A stretch of DNA of 64,000 nt, from positions 17,409-81,408 of the forward strand of contig NZ_JAODAB010000027.1 of assembly GCF_025336485.1 (NCBI RefSeq). The letters run 5' to 3'. The stretch's first letter is position 1, and each line of letters begins with the position of its first letter. The notes below the pieces were generated by a model. That model did no database searches. It was not told the origin of the DNA and worked only from the letters and a program-made list of their open reading frames with translations. Origin of the DNA: Pseudomonas citri (GTDB lineage: Bacteria > Pseudomonadota > Gammaproteobacteria > Pseudomonadales > Pseudomonadaceae). Below, piece after piece: positions 45,502 to 53,778 of the stretch. A program made the position numbers and the translations under genes.

Positions 45502-45530
45502 TTGACGCCCCCCTGAAAAACCCGTTTAAT
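45502..45530 (+). promoter_or_regulatory. Sigma-70 promoter of tRNA-Phe
   Basis: TTGACG (45502-45507), a 17-base spacer and TTTAAT (45525-45530), 11 bases before the tRNA. A GC-rich GCGCCCCG discriminator is consistent with stringent control of tRNA genes. Confidence 0.85.
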
Positions 45531-45540
45531 GCGCCCCGTT

Positions 45541-45616
45541 GCCCAGATAGCTCAGTCGGTAGAGCAGGGGATTGAAAATCCCCGTGTCGGCGGTTCGATT
45601 CCGTCTCTGGGCACCA
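45541..45616 (+). tRNA. tRNA-Phe (anticodon GAA)
   Basis: A 76-base cloverleaf with acceptor GCCCAGA/TCTGGGC, encoded CCA, D-loop AGCTCAGTCGGTAGAGC, anticodon loop ATTGAAAAT with GAA, and T-arm GGCGGTTCGATTCCGTC. Confidence 0.98.
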
Positions 45617-45623
45617 AATACCG

Positions 45624-45655
45624 AAAACCCCGATCAAGCGATTGATCGGGGTTTT
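45624..45655 (+). terminator. Terminator of tRNA-Phe
   Basis: AAAACCCCGATCAA and TTGATCGGGGTTTT form a 14-bp stem around GCGA, followed by further T residues; it starts 8 bases after the tRNA. Confidence 0.92.
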
Positions 45656-45744
45656 TTATCGCCTGGGTGTTTCCACTCGCTTCCATCGCCCCCGCCGTCT
45701 CAGCTACATTCGCCATCCCCAACAGCCCCAACCAACGAGTCGAC

Positions 45745-46074
45745 ATGGACATCACCGGCATCCCCTTTGGCACTACCGACTGGTCTGGCATCGAGCCCAC
45801 CGAGCACAAAGGTGTCACCGGAACCGCCTATTGGCGCACCCGGCAGTTCGGGAACATCAGGGTGCGGATGGTGGAATACACGGCGGGGTACCTGGCCGAT
45901 CACTGGTGCACCAAGGGCCACATCCTGCTTTGCCTGGCAGGTGAGTTGCACACCGAGCTGGAAGATGGGCGGCAGTTCGTGCTCAAGCCCGGCATGAGCT
46001 ATCAAGTAGCCGACCAGGCTGAACCTCATCGCTCCTCCACCGCACAAGGTGCAACCTTGTTCGTGGTGGATTGA
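45745..46074 (+). CDS. DHCW-motif cupin fold protein
   Basis: A 109-residue small cupin. The DHWCTKGHILLCLAGELHTELEDG segment (about 53-76) carries the D-H-x-C metal-side motif of the DHCW-type cupin family; GMSYQVADQAEPHRSSTAQGATLFVVD is the second cupin motif. Function unknown. ATG 45745 is chosen; the upstream open frame to 45667 reads through tRNA-terminator DNA. Confidence 0.85.
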   Translation: MDITGIPFGTTDWSGIEPTEHKGVTGTAYWRTRQFGNIRVRMVEYTAGYLADHWCTKGHILLCLAGELHTELEDGRQFVLKPGMSYQVADQAEPHRSSTAQGATLFVVD

Positions 46075-46138
46075 GATTCGAAGCGTTCGCTTCGAGGCGG
46101 TAGGATAGGCAGCCTTATCCACATCAGGAATCCGAGCC

Positions 46139-46546
46139 ATGTCATCGGCCAACAAGCAGCAAAAACGCACCCAGCGCGCCAAGGCGAAAGCCAAGAAGAA
46201 TCGGATTCAACGGGCCGCTGCGCCGAACGACTTCCTCGACCCGAACGATGAGCGCATCGACCTGGAGACTGTCGATCTGTCGGAGCTGTTCAACCTCATG
46301 GAAGCGGCTGAAAAAACCAGCCAACAGGCCCTGTGTGCAGCCTTCCTGGGGCACCCGCTGCTGGAACTGGTGTTGGAACAGGAAGGCGAGGAAGAAGCCA
46401 CTGACTTCATCTTTACCGCCCTGATCGAGTATCGCCGGCTGACCCAGGGCGTCGATGAACAGACCGCGCTGGACTGGATCGAAAGCCCGCAATTCCAGGC
46501 CGATTACGTCGCCGCTTCCAAGGCACTGGCGCAAGGTCCGGCCTGA
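46139..46546 (+). CDS. Hypothetical protein with basic N-terminus (paralogue A)
   Basis: A 135-residue protein starting MSSANKQQKRTQRAKAKAKK, followed by an acidic helical body (LSELFNLMEAAEKTSQQALC, LEQEGEEEATDFIFTALIEY, GVDEQTALDWIESPQFQADY). It is clearly related to the gene at 47448-47894, which shares the NKQQKR-basic start and the D..R...T...W-S-PEF-Q-D/Y end. No family recognised. The basic head suggests nucleic-acid or ribosome contact, which is inference. Confidence 0.75.
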   Translation: MSSANKQQKRTQRAKAKAKKNRIQRAAAPNDFLDPNDERIDLETVDLSELFNLMEAAEKTSQQALCAAFLGHPLLELVLEQEGEEEATDFIFTALIEYRRLTQGVDEQTALDWIESPQFQADYVAASKALAQGPA

Positions 46547-46752
46547 CCCTTACCCCGCCAAACGCCGGCTTGCGAGGGTGCTCGCAATGGATGACACCCT
46601 CCGGAGACAATTCCTACAAGTCACAGGCGCTCGGGATGAGGCGTCCTTCAACCCCGCCCTGCGTCAATCACCGTTTTTTCCCTCTCTTCAATCAGCCCCG
46701 TCCTGCATCATCGCAGCGCCGCCCGGAACATCCTTTTCGTCCGCCCCTTTCA

Positions 46753-47406
46753 ATGGCTGGATATTCGATGCTCCCAACCTTGCCTCAAGACGACCCACGA
46801 CTCGTGCCTTTGACCAGTGAACTCGGCAAGCTGATCCGCCAGGCACGCCAGAAGGCACTGCGCGTCATCGACACGCTCCAGGTACAGACCTGCTGGCAGA
46901 TCGGGCGACACATCAACGAGCTCGAAAAGGGAGGCGCCGAACAGGTGGCCTACGGGGCGCGACTGTTACCATCGCTGGCGAAAGTGCTGACCGCGAAATT
47001 TGGGAAGGGGTTTGACGAAGGCAACCTGCGACATATGCGCGACTTTTATCAGAAGTTCCCAATCTGGGGCGCATTGCGTACCGAATTGAGCTGGGCCCAT
47101 TACCGCACGCTTCTGCGTGTGGAGCATGACAAGGCCCGTCGTTGGTACATGAATGAAGTGGCCAGCCAGAACTGGTCCACCCGCGCACTGAAGCGCCAGA
47201 TCGATACCTTCCACTACGAACGCCTGCTGGCCAGCCGAGACCGGCCGGCGGTACAGCAGGAGACCGCCGCCATGCTAAGGGAAATGGAGCCTGGCCCAAG
47301 GGATATCCTCTGGGACCCAACGGTTTTGGAGTTCCTCGGACTGCCCAGCGCCGATAGCTTGCCGGAGGCCGACCCGGAGCAGGCACATCCAGCCCCACAG
47401 CGTTAA
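46753..47406 (+). CDS. DUF1016 (YhcG-type) N-terminal domain protein, truncated
   Basis: YhcG/DUF1016 proteins are usually about 340-370 residues, with an N-terminal DNA-binding-like domain and a C-terminal PDDEXK nuclease. Here 217 residues contain only the N-terminal domain (LIRQARQKALRVIDTLQVQTCWQIGRHI, GARLLPSLAKVLTAKFGKGF, NLRHMRDFYQKFP, ELSWAHYRTLLRV, WSTRALKRQID) and stop in the linker after VLEFLGLP, where the nuclease would begin. It has a Pro/Glu/Ala tail. It sits between two paralogous genes. Several ATG codons are possible between 46570 and 46768; 46753 is a choice, not proven. Confidence 0.75.
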   Translation: MAGYSMLPTLPQDDPRLVPLTSELGKLIRQARQKALRVIDTLQVQTCWQIGRHINELEKGGAEQVAYGARLLPSLAKVLTAKFGKGFDEGNLRHMRDFYQKFPIWGALRTELSWAHYRTLLRVEHDKARRWYMNEVASQNWSTRALKRQIDTFHYERLLASRDRPAVQQETAAMLREMEPGPRDILWDPTVLEFLGLPSADSLPEADPEQAHPAPQR

Positions 47407-47447
47407 ACTGCACGCTGTCTATCTAACAAACCGGAAACCGAAGCCCG

Positions 47448-47894
47448 ATGGCCTCACTGAACAAACAGCAAAAACGCGCCAAGCGCGCCAAAGACAAAGC
47501 CAAGCAGATTCGCATGAGCGGCCGCAAAGCCATCCCCATGTATGGCGACCCGGCCCACGCCACCGCCCAGCCGCCGGTCTACGTGCTGGAGCTTTTCGCC
47601 AAGCTGCGCGAGGCCGAGGCCATTGGCCGCAACGAATTGCTCGACACGCTGCTGTCCTCCATGAGCGTGATGATCAGCGAACGTCCAGGCCTGCTCGACC
47701 TGAAGAATGCAGAAAATGAAAGCATGGCCGCCACTCACCTCGCAGCGGACATGCTGGTGGATTACCGCATGTGGGCCGACAACATGGACCGCGAAACAGC
47801 ACAGCGCTGGCTCAGTACCCCGGAATTCATCCAGGATTTCAGCGAAGCGCTGGACCGTTATCGCCAAGCCACCGAAGAACCTACCGGCGAATAA
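47448..47894 (+). CDS. Hypothetical protein with basic N-terminus (paralogue B)
   Basis: A 148-residue relative of the 46139-46546 protein: start MASLNKQQKRAKRAKDKAKQ, then a helical body (LELFAKLREAEAIGRNELLDTLL, HLAADMLVDYRMWADNMDRETAQRWLSTPEFIQDFSEAL). No family recognised. It lies 41 bases after the truncated DUF1016 gene. Confidence 0.75.
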   Translation: MASLNKQQKRAKRAKDKAKQIRMSGRKAIPMYGDPAHATAQPPVYVLELFAKLREAEAIGRNELLDTLLSSMSVMISERPGLLDLKNAENESMAATHLAADMLVDYRMWADNMDRETAQRWLSTPEFIQDFSEALDRYRQATEEPTGE

Positions 47895-47903
47895 GCCAAT
47901 CGG

Positions 47904-48359
47904 CTATTCGCCGCCATTCCAATGAAACACCAGGTTACGCGCGGCGCCGCTGCCTACATCGGCGCGGTCATGGCGCTCTTCGCCGTTGCGCGTCGCCCGG
48001 ATGGTGTACTTGCCGGGCGGCAGCTGCACATAAACCAGCGGCCCGACTTCAGTCAGTGTCAGCACCGTTTGGCCCGAAGCGTTCTGGACAGTGACATTCA
48101 CATCTGGGATGAATTTGTTATCCACCCCGATCGAAAACATCATGTGCAGGTTATAGCCCTGTGACTGTTCAATGGCCCGGGCCTCATCCACTCCGATACC
48201 GCCAGACAGATAAGTGATGCCGTTCTGCTGGAGCGGCTGGGCCTGGACTCCGGCACTGTCTATCGGGGCCGGGGCGAGGTTGGTGGCGTCGAGCATGAGG
48301 GGAGACAGCAAAACGCCGAAGGCGATGAGGAACAACACAAAATAACGAATGCGTTTCAT
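47904..48359 (-). CDS. Exported hypothetical protein
   Basis: A 151-residue protein with an N-terminal signal or anchor (KRIRYFVLFLIAFGVLLSPLMLDA) and a C-terminal beta-sandwich-like part (DVNVTVQNASGQTVLTLTEVGPLVYVQLPPGKYTIRATRNGEE) resembling carboxypeptidase-regulatory-like domains. Function unknown. ATG at 48357-48359 is preferred over the longer frame to 48395. It converges with paralogue B. Confidence 0.75.
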   Translation of the reverse strand: MKRIRYFVLFLIAFGVLLSPLMLDATNLAPAPIDSAGVQAQPLQQNGITYLSGGIGVDEARAIEQSQGYNLHMMFSIGVDNKFIPDVNVTVQNASGQTVLTLTEVGPLVYVQLPPGKYTIRATRNGEERHDRADVGSGAARNLVFHWNGGE

Positions 48360-48660
48360 GGCGAGGACTCCCACGTCTGGCAAGCAACTGCGCAATGGGT
48401 ACTCTTTTGATCACGATTAAAGCTCTGCGTTTAGATCAATTTGGCGTAGACAGACCTCTAGACTGCACGAGCCCCTTCAACGGTTAATGAGGGGTGACAG
48501 TCCCTACGAACAAACCGACAGACTTTACTTACGGCAACGCTCATCCGATTAACCCTTCCAACCCCCGCCCAAAGCTGGCACCATCGCGCCTTTTTTTACG
48601 CGGCTCCCCGGGCTTTTCATCGGTAGACAAGGTTCAAACGGCCGTTCGGTTGTTGACGGC

Positions 48661-48697
48661 GCGACAGTCTGCTGTGCCGATGCGACAACCTGTCGCA
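48661..48697 (-). promoter_or_regulatory. ArgR-type operator upstream of the amino-acid ABC transporter
   Basis: On the minus strand two TGTCGC half-sites (48661-48666 and 48682-48687 as GCGACA) are exactly 21 bases apart. That is the tandem spacing of the P. aeruginosa ArgR consensus TGTCGC-N8-AA-N5; AG replaces AA. A third TGTCGC on the plus strand (48691-48696) makes an inverted repeat TGCGACA-ACC-TGTCGCA. ArgR control of the equivalent P. aeruginosa transporter (PA5152 region) is known to me from memory. The remainder of 48360-48956 holds the MITE-like element and nothing else coding. Confidence 0.6.
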
Positions 48698-48766
48698 CAT
48701 CGCGGGTTTACCACCCGTAGCGCTGTTGGCGGCCATTCGGACGCGTGCTAGCTTGGCCGCCTCGCG

Positions 48767-48912
48767 TAGGGTTTGTACAAAAAGTCGCCGAGCGGCGATC
48801 AGGCAAGGCGAAAACAGGCGAGGAAGCGGAGTTTACGGGTTGTAAATGAGCATTCCGAGCCTGTTTTCAACGCAGCATGATCGTCGCGCAGGCACTTTTC
48901 GTACAAACCCTA
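48767..48912. mobile_element. MITE-like element with terminal inverted repeats
   Basis: A 146-base element bounded by TAGGGTTTGTACAAAAAGT (48767-48785) and its inverted copy ACTTTTCGTACAAACCCTA (48894-48912), one mismatch in 19. Inside, AAAACAGGC (48811-48819) and GCCTGTTTT (48859-48867) form a second inverted repeat. No coding capacity. Similar short repeats are scattered in P. fluorescens genomes. It splits the ArgR-type operator from the transporter start by 180 bases. Confidence 0.75.
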
Positions 48913-48956
48913 GGAAGGCCGCCAACAGCAAGGGAGCACAGACATGAGGACCACAC

Positions 48957-49730
48957 ATGGCCCAGGCCACGCCCGCGCTTGAAATCCGCAATTTGCACAA
49001 ACGCTACGGACAGCTGGAGGTGCTCAAGGGCGTCTCGCTGACCGCCCGTGACGGCGATGTGATCTCGATCCTGGGCTCCTCCGGTTCCGGAAAATCGACA
49101 TTCCTGCGCTGCATCAACCTGCTGGAAAACCCCAATCAGGGCGAGATCCTGGTGGCCGGTGAAGCACTCAAGCTCAAGGCCGCGAAAAACGGTGAGCTGG
49201 TGGCCGCCGACGGCAAGCAGATCAACCGCATGCGCAGCGAAATCGGTTTTGTGTTTCAGAACTTTAACCTTTGGCCGCACATGAGCGTGCTCGATAACAT
49301 CATCGAAGCCCCGCGCCGGGTGCTCGGCCAGAGCAAGGCCGAAGCCGTCGAAGTGGCCGAAGCCCTGCTGGCCAAGGTCGGCATCGCCAACAAGCGCCAC
49401 GCCTACCCGAGCGAGCTGTCCGGCGGCCAGCAGCAACGCGCGGCGATCGCCCGCACGTTGGCGATGCAACCCAAAGTGATTCTCTTCGACGAGCCCACCT
49501 CGGCCCTTGACCCGGAAATGGTCCAGGAAGTACTTAATGTAATCCGCGCCCTGGCCGAAGAAGGCCGCACCATGTTGTTGGTGACCCACGAGATGGGCTT
49601 TGCCCGCCAGGTTTCCAGCGAAGTGGTGTTCCTTCATCAGGGCCTGGTCGAGGAACAAGGATCGCCACAGCAGGTCTTCGAGAACCCGCTTTCGGCGCGC
49701 TGCAAACAATTCATGTCCAGCAACCGCTAA
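48957..49730 (+). CDS. Basic amino-acid ABC transporter, ATP-binding protein
   Basis: A 257-residue ATPase of the polar amino-acid uptake (HisP/AotP) family. Walker A GSSGSGKST (about 39-47), Q-loop, signature LSGGQQQR, Walker B VILFDEPTSALDP and H-loop THEM are intact. First of four transporter genes (ATPase, binding protein, two permeases), 13 bases before the binding protein. The upstream ArgR-type site suggests arginine-family substrates. Confidence 0.94.
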   Translation: MAQATPALEIRNLHKRYGQLEVLKGVSLTARDGDVISILGSSGSGKSTFLRCINLLENPNQGEILVAGEALKLKAAKNGELVAADGKQINRMRSEIGFVFQNFNLWPHMSVLDNIIEAPRRVLGQSKAEAVEVAEALLAKVGIANKRHAYPSELSGGQQQRAAIARTLAMQPKVILFDEPTSALDPEMVQEVLNVIRALAEEGRTMLLVTHEMGFARQVSSEVVFLHQGLVEEQGSPQQVFENPLSARCKQFMSSNR

Positions 49731-49743
49731 CGGAGCAGTACAC

Positions 49744-50496
49744 ATGCACAGCTACAAGAAATTCCTCCTGGCAGCAGCCGCCAGCCTGGTCTTCTCGGCG
49801 AGCGCCATGGCGGCCGATAAACTGAAGATGGGCATCGAAGCGGCTTACCCACCGTTCAACAACAAAGACGCCAGCGGCAACGTGGTCGGCTTCGACAAGG
49901 ACATCGGCGACGCCCTGTGCGCCAAGATGAAGATCGAATGCGAAGTGGTCACCTCCGACTGGGACGGCATCATCCCGGCGCTGAACGCCAAGAAGTTCGA
50001 CTTCCTGATCTCCTCGCTGTCGATCACCGACGAGCGTAAGCAGGCCGTGGATTTCACCGACCCGTACTACTCCAACAAACTGCAATTCATCGCGCCCAAG
50101 AACGTCGAGTTCAAAACCGATAAGGACTCGCTCAAGGGCAAGGTCATCGGCGCCCAACGCGCAACCCTGGCCGGCACCTGGCTGGAAGACGAATTGGGTA
50201 GCGACGTCACCGCCAAGCTCTACGACACCCAGGAAAACGCCTACCTGGACCTGACCTCCGGTCGCGTCGACGCCATCCTGGCGGATAAGTACGTGAACTA
50301 CGACTGGCTGAAAACCGATGCCGGTCGCGCCTACGAATTCAAGGGTGACCCCGTGGTGGAAAGCGACAAGATCGGCATCGCCGTGCGCAAGGGCGACCCG
50401 CTGCGCGACAAGCTGAACACCGCACTGAAAGAAATCGTGGCCGACGGCACCTATAAAAAGATCAACGACAAGTACTTCCCGTTCAACATCTATTGA
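49744..50496 (+). CDS. Basic amino-acid ABC transporter, periplasmic binding protein
   Basis: A 250-residue family 3 binding protein (lysine/arginine/ornithine/histidine type). Signal peptide cleaved after SASAMA (about residue 23), then LKMGIEAAYPPFNNKDASGNVVGFDKDIGDALC, WDGIIPALNAKKFDFLISSLSITDERK and YTDPYY-like FTDPYYSNK. Two Cys residues (AL-C, IE-C) can form the usual disulphide. Ligand among basic amino acids is inferred. Confidence 0.93.
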   Translation: MHSYKKFLLAAAASLVFSASAMAADKLKMGIEAAYPPFNNKDASGNVVGFDKDIGDALCAKMKIECEVVTSDWDGIIPALNAKKFDFLISSLSITDERKQAVDFTDPYYSNKLQFIAPKNVEFKTDKDSLKGKVIGAQRATLAGTWLEDELGSDVTAKLYDTQENAYLDLTSGRVDAILADKYVNYDWLKTDAGRAYEFKGDPVVESDKIGIAVRKGDPLRDKLNTALKEIVADGTYKKINDKYFPFNIY

Positions 50497-50568
50497 TGCT
50501 GACGTGCCTGGCCGACGCCGCTCCGCACGGCGTCGGCCCTTAGCAAAGCCTGCCATGAACCCACACCC

Positions 50569-51264
50569 ATGATGATCGATCTCTACGGATTCGGCCCGGC
50601 GCTCGCCGCCGGCGCGCTGATGACCGTCAAACTCGCGCTCTCGGCCCTGTGCCTGGGGCTGCTGCTCGGCCTGCTCGGCGCCTTGGCCAAGACCTCGCCG
50701 TACAAGCCATTGCAATGGCTGGGCGGCACGTATTCGACACTGGTGCGCGGCGTCCCGGAACTGCTTTGGGTGCTGTTGATCTACTTCGGCACCGTCAACC
50801 TGATGCGCGCCCTGGGTGAATACTTCGGCAACCCCGACCTGGCCCTCAGCGCCTTCGCCGCCGGCGTCATCGCCCTGGGTTTGTGCTTCGGCGCCTACGC
50901 CACGGAAGTGTTTCGGGGCGCGATCCTGGCCATCCCCAAGGGCCACCGTGAAGCCGGCATGGCCCTGGGCCTGTCGAAAGGGCGGATCTTTACCCGCTTG
51001 ATCCTGCCGCAGATGTGGCGAATCGCCCTGCCCGGCCTGGGCAACCTGTTCATGATCCTGATGAAGGACACGGCGCTGGTCTCGGTGATCGGCCTGGAAG
51101 AAATCATGCGCCACGCGCAAATCGGCGTGACCGTATCCAAGCAACCGTTCACCTTCTATATGGTCGCAGCATTCATGTACCTGGGCCTGACCGTGCTCGC
51201 CATGACCGCCATGCACCTGCTGGAACGACGCGCCGCCCGCGGCTTTGCCAGGAGCACCCAATGA
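50569..51264 (+). CDS. Basic amino-acid ABC transporter, permease (HisQ/AotQ type)
   Basis: A 231-residue inner-membrane permease with about five TM helices and the EAA loop AIPKGHREAGMALGLSKGRIFTRLILPQM, which contacts the ATPase. Two ATGs are adjacent (50569 and 50572). It overlaps the next permease by ATGA. Confidence 0.93.
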   Translation: MMIDLYGFGPALAAGALMTVKLALSALCLGLLLGLLGALAKTSPYKPLQWLGGTYSTLVRGVPELLWVLLIYFGTVNLMRALGEYFGNPDLALSAFAAGVIALGLCFGAYATEVFRGAILAIPKGHREAGMALGLSKGRIFTRLILPQMWRIALPGLGNLFMILMKDTALVSVIGLEEIMRHAQIGVTVSKQPFTFYMVAAFMYLGLTVLAMTAMHLLERRAARGFARSTQ

Positions 51265-51950
51265 ACTGGGACGTCATCATCAAGTGGCTGCCGAAGCTGA
51301 CCCAGGGCGCGAGCCTGACCCTGGAACTCGTCGCCATCGCCGTGCTCGCCGGCCTGCTGCTGGCAATTCCACTGGGCATCGCCCGCTCGTCACGCCTGTG
51401 GTACGTACGGGCCTTGCCCTACGCCTACATCTTCTTTTTCCGTGGTACGCCGCTGCTGGTGCAACTGTTCCTGGTCTATTACGGCCTGGCACAGTTCGAT
51501 GCCGTGCGCAGCAGCGCGTTGTGGCCTTACCTGCGGGACCCGTTCTGGTGCGCCACCGCCACCATGACCCTGCACACCGCGGCCTACATCGCCGAGATCC
51601 TGCGCGGCGCTATCCAGGCCATTCCACGGGGCGAGATCGAAGCCGCGCGGGCCCTGGGCATGTCGCGGTCCAAGGCGCTGTTCTACATCATGTTGCCGCG
51701 CGCCGCGCGCATCGGCCTGCCGGCCTACAGCAACGAAGTGATCCTGATGCTCAAGGCCAGCGCCCTGGCGAGCACCGTGACCTTGCTGGAACTGACCGGC
51801 ATGGCCCGCACCATCATTGCCCGGACCTACCTGCCGGTGGAGATCTTCTTCGCGGCCGGCCTGTTCTACCTGCTGATGGCCTTCGTGCTGGTGCAAGGCT
51901 TCAAGCAGTTGGAGCGCTGGTTGCGCGTCGATGCCTGCCAAGGGCGCTGA
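51261..51950 (+). CDS. Basic amino-acid ABC transporter, permease (HisM/AotM type)
   Basis: A 229-residue permease paralogous to the previous one, with the EAA loop AIPRGEIEAARALGMSRSKALFYIMLPRA and about five TM helices. ATG 51261 overlaps the stop of the preceding permease. The downstream methyltransferase frame overlaps its end by 20 bases. Confidence 0.93.
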   Translation: MNWDVIIKWLPKLTQGASLTLELVAIAVLAGLLLAIPLGIARSSRLWYVRALPYAYIFFFRGTPLLVQLFLVYYGLAQFDAVRSSALWPYLRDPFWCATATMTLHTAAYIAEILRGAIQAIPRGEIEAARALGMSRSKALFYIMLPRAARIGLPAYSNEVILMLKASALASTVTLLELTGMARTIIARTYLPVEIFFAAGLFYLLMAFVLVQGFKQLERWLRVDACQGR

Positions 51951-53169
51951 CAGCGGCGTGCTGACGGGCGAGGCATTGCTCGCCCGCTTCACGGCGCTGG
52001 ATACCTTTCTCACGGCCCACCAAGGGCTTTGGAAGCCGCGCCCGTTCACCCATCTGCAACTGCCATGGGAAACGTCCTACCCGGAATTGGCCAAATGGCT
52101 ACGTGGGCGTTCACTGGAAGCGGCGGAACACGATCATCATCAGCCCTGGCTGATTGAGGACGCCCCAGCCCCTTTTCCAGAGCTGTCGGCTATTTCCCAT
52201 GCACTGAGCACTGTCCCAGCCTTGCCGGGCAAAAGGCTCTCGGCACCGGCCCATCGCCTCAACGTCGACGTGCCCGGCCGCAAATGGCAGCAGATAGAAG
52301 CCTTCGACAGCCGCCTGCAATTCAACACCGAACCGGCCCACTGGCTGGACTGGTGCGCCGGCAAAGGCCACCTCGGTCGACGCCTGCTGCACGGCGAACA
52401 ACAACTGACCTGCCTGGAATACGACCCGACACTGGTTGCCAGCGGCCAGCAACTGAGCCAGCGCCATCACCTGCCTGCCACCCACCTGCAACAAGACGTG
52501 CTGGCGCAAGACGCAGCCCAGGCGATCCGCGCCGAACACACACCGGTCGCCCTGCACGCCTGTGGCGACCTGCATGTGCAATTGATCCAACTGGCGAGCG
52601 CCGCCGGCTGCGGGCAAATGGCAATTGCGCCCTGCTGCTACAACCGCATCCGGACTGAACACTACCAACCGCTGTCCGACGCCGCCAAAGGTTCCGCCCT
52701 ACAGCTTTCGCTCGACGACCTCAGCCTGCCCCTGACCGAAACCGTCACCGCCGGGGCACGCGTCAGAAAGCAACGAGACCAGTCCATGGCCCGTCGCCTG
52801 GGCTTCGACCTGCTGCAACGGCAAATCCGCGGGTGCGACGAATACCTGCCCACCCCTTCATTGCCCAGCGCCTGGCTGGAAAAATCCTTCGCCCAATACT
52901 GCACCGATCTGGCAGCCCTGAAAGACTTATCCACAGTCGGAACGCCCGATTGGACCGCCCTGGAAGCCGCCGGCCATCAACGCCTGGCCGAAGTGCGCAA
53001 CCTGGAGCTGGTGCGCGGCCTCTTCCGACGGCCCCTGGAGCTTTGGCTGGTGCTGGACCGCGCACTTCTCCTTAGTCAAAAAGGCTATGGCGTGCGCCTT
53101 GGCACCTTCTGCGAAACGCCCCTGACACCGCGAAACCTGATGCTGCTGGCGGAACGCGACCCAACATAA
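51931..53169 (+). CDS. SAM-dependent methyltransferase-like protein
   Basis: A 412-residue protein. A Rossmann SAM-binding motif is visible: WLDWCAGKGHLGRRLL (about 139-154), LEYDPTLVASG, VALHACGDLHV and AIAPCCYNRI. The ALHACGD and APCCY phrases match the methyltransferase_32-type family, whose substrate is unknown; N-terminal 130 residues are family-specific. The ATG overlaps the permease gene by 20 bases; a GTG at 51958 is an alternative start. Confidence 0.82.
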   Translation: MPAKGADSGVLTGEALLARFTALDTFLTAHQGLWKPRPFTHLQLPWETSYPELAKWLRGRSLEAAEHDHHQPWLIEDAPAPFPELSAISHALSTVPALPGKRLSAPAHRLNVDVPGRKWQQIEAFDSRLQFNTEPAHWLDWCAGKGHLGRRLLHGEQQLTCLEYDPTLVASGQQLSQRHHLPATHLQQDVLAQDAAQAIRAEHTPVALHACGDLHVQLIQLASAAGCGQMAIAPCCYNRIRTEHYQPLSDAAKGSALQLSLDDLSLPLTETVTAGARVRKQRDQSMARRLGFDLLQRQIRGCDEYLPTPSLPSAWLEKSFAQYCTDLAALKDLSTVGTPDWTALEAAGHQRLAEVRNLELVRGLFRRPLELWLVLDRALLLSQKGYGVRLGTFCETPLTPRNLMLLAERDPT

Positions 53170-53498
53170 AAACCTGTGGATAACTCTGTTGATGAAATAA
53201 AGCTGGATCCAATAAATCCGCGTTTTTCAGGTCGTTTACAGCTTGGTCATTTTTTGTTCACATGGATAAAAAACCATGAAAACAGGCAGTTGCAACGAAA
53301 CGAGACGGCGATCACAAAACCGCATGATCCGACCCAACGTAGTCTTCCCGTTGTGCATAAGCGCTAAAGCAAAACGACATAATCGCCGCACTCACTGCCG
53401 TCCCAATCAAACAACCGCACCCGGCCTCCTCGGACATGGCGTAACCCGCTACGCCGCACCCGAGCCGGACGCGCGCAAAAATAGTCAGAATTCAGGGG

Positions 53499-53526
53499 TT
53501 TACAGAACCCGCCCAATCGCTATAAT
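53499..53526 (+). promoter_or_regulatory. Sigma-70 promoter of tRNA-Thr
   Basis: TTTACA (53499-53504), a 16-base spacer and a perfect TATAAT (53521-53526), 12 bases before the tRNA. The remaining 53170-53498 shows no gene, only a DnaA-box-like TGTGGATAA at 53175-53183. Confidence 0.85.
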
Positions 53527-53538
53527 CGTCGCCCACAC

Positions 53539-53614
<76 letters not shown>

Positions 53615-53657
53615 CATTAGGCTCCATTGCATTCCACCGAATGCCCTGGAAGCCCCG

Positions 53658-53684
53658 AAAACCCGCCATTTGGCGGGTTTTTTC
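53658..53684 (+). terminator. Terminator downstream of tRNA-Thr
   Basis: AAAACCCGCC-ATTT-GGCGGGTTTT followed by TT, 43 bases after the tRNA. Confidence 0.88.
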
Positions 53685-53778
53685 GTTCCAGGACCCTCCG
53701 TCGGGATCCAACAAAATCCCCCTTCCCCGAGGGTATGTTAGGGGTACTGCGATTTCCCGGTCAGGAGCGCGTACCCCT

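Noticed and set aside
48581..48596. Sigma-54 promoter (TGGCACC...) before the transporter
   Set aside because: The GG to GC distance is not 10 bases, so it does not meet the sigma-54 spacing rule.
52927..53183. Two exact DnaA boxes (52927-52935, 53175-53183) as a replication origin
   Set aside because: One lies inside the methyltransferase gene and they are isolated; no AT-rich unwinding region or dnaA/dnaN neighbours.
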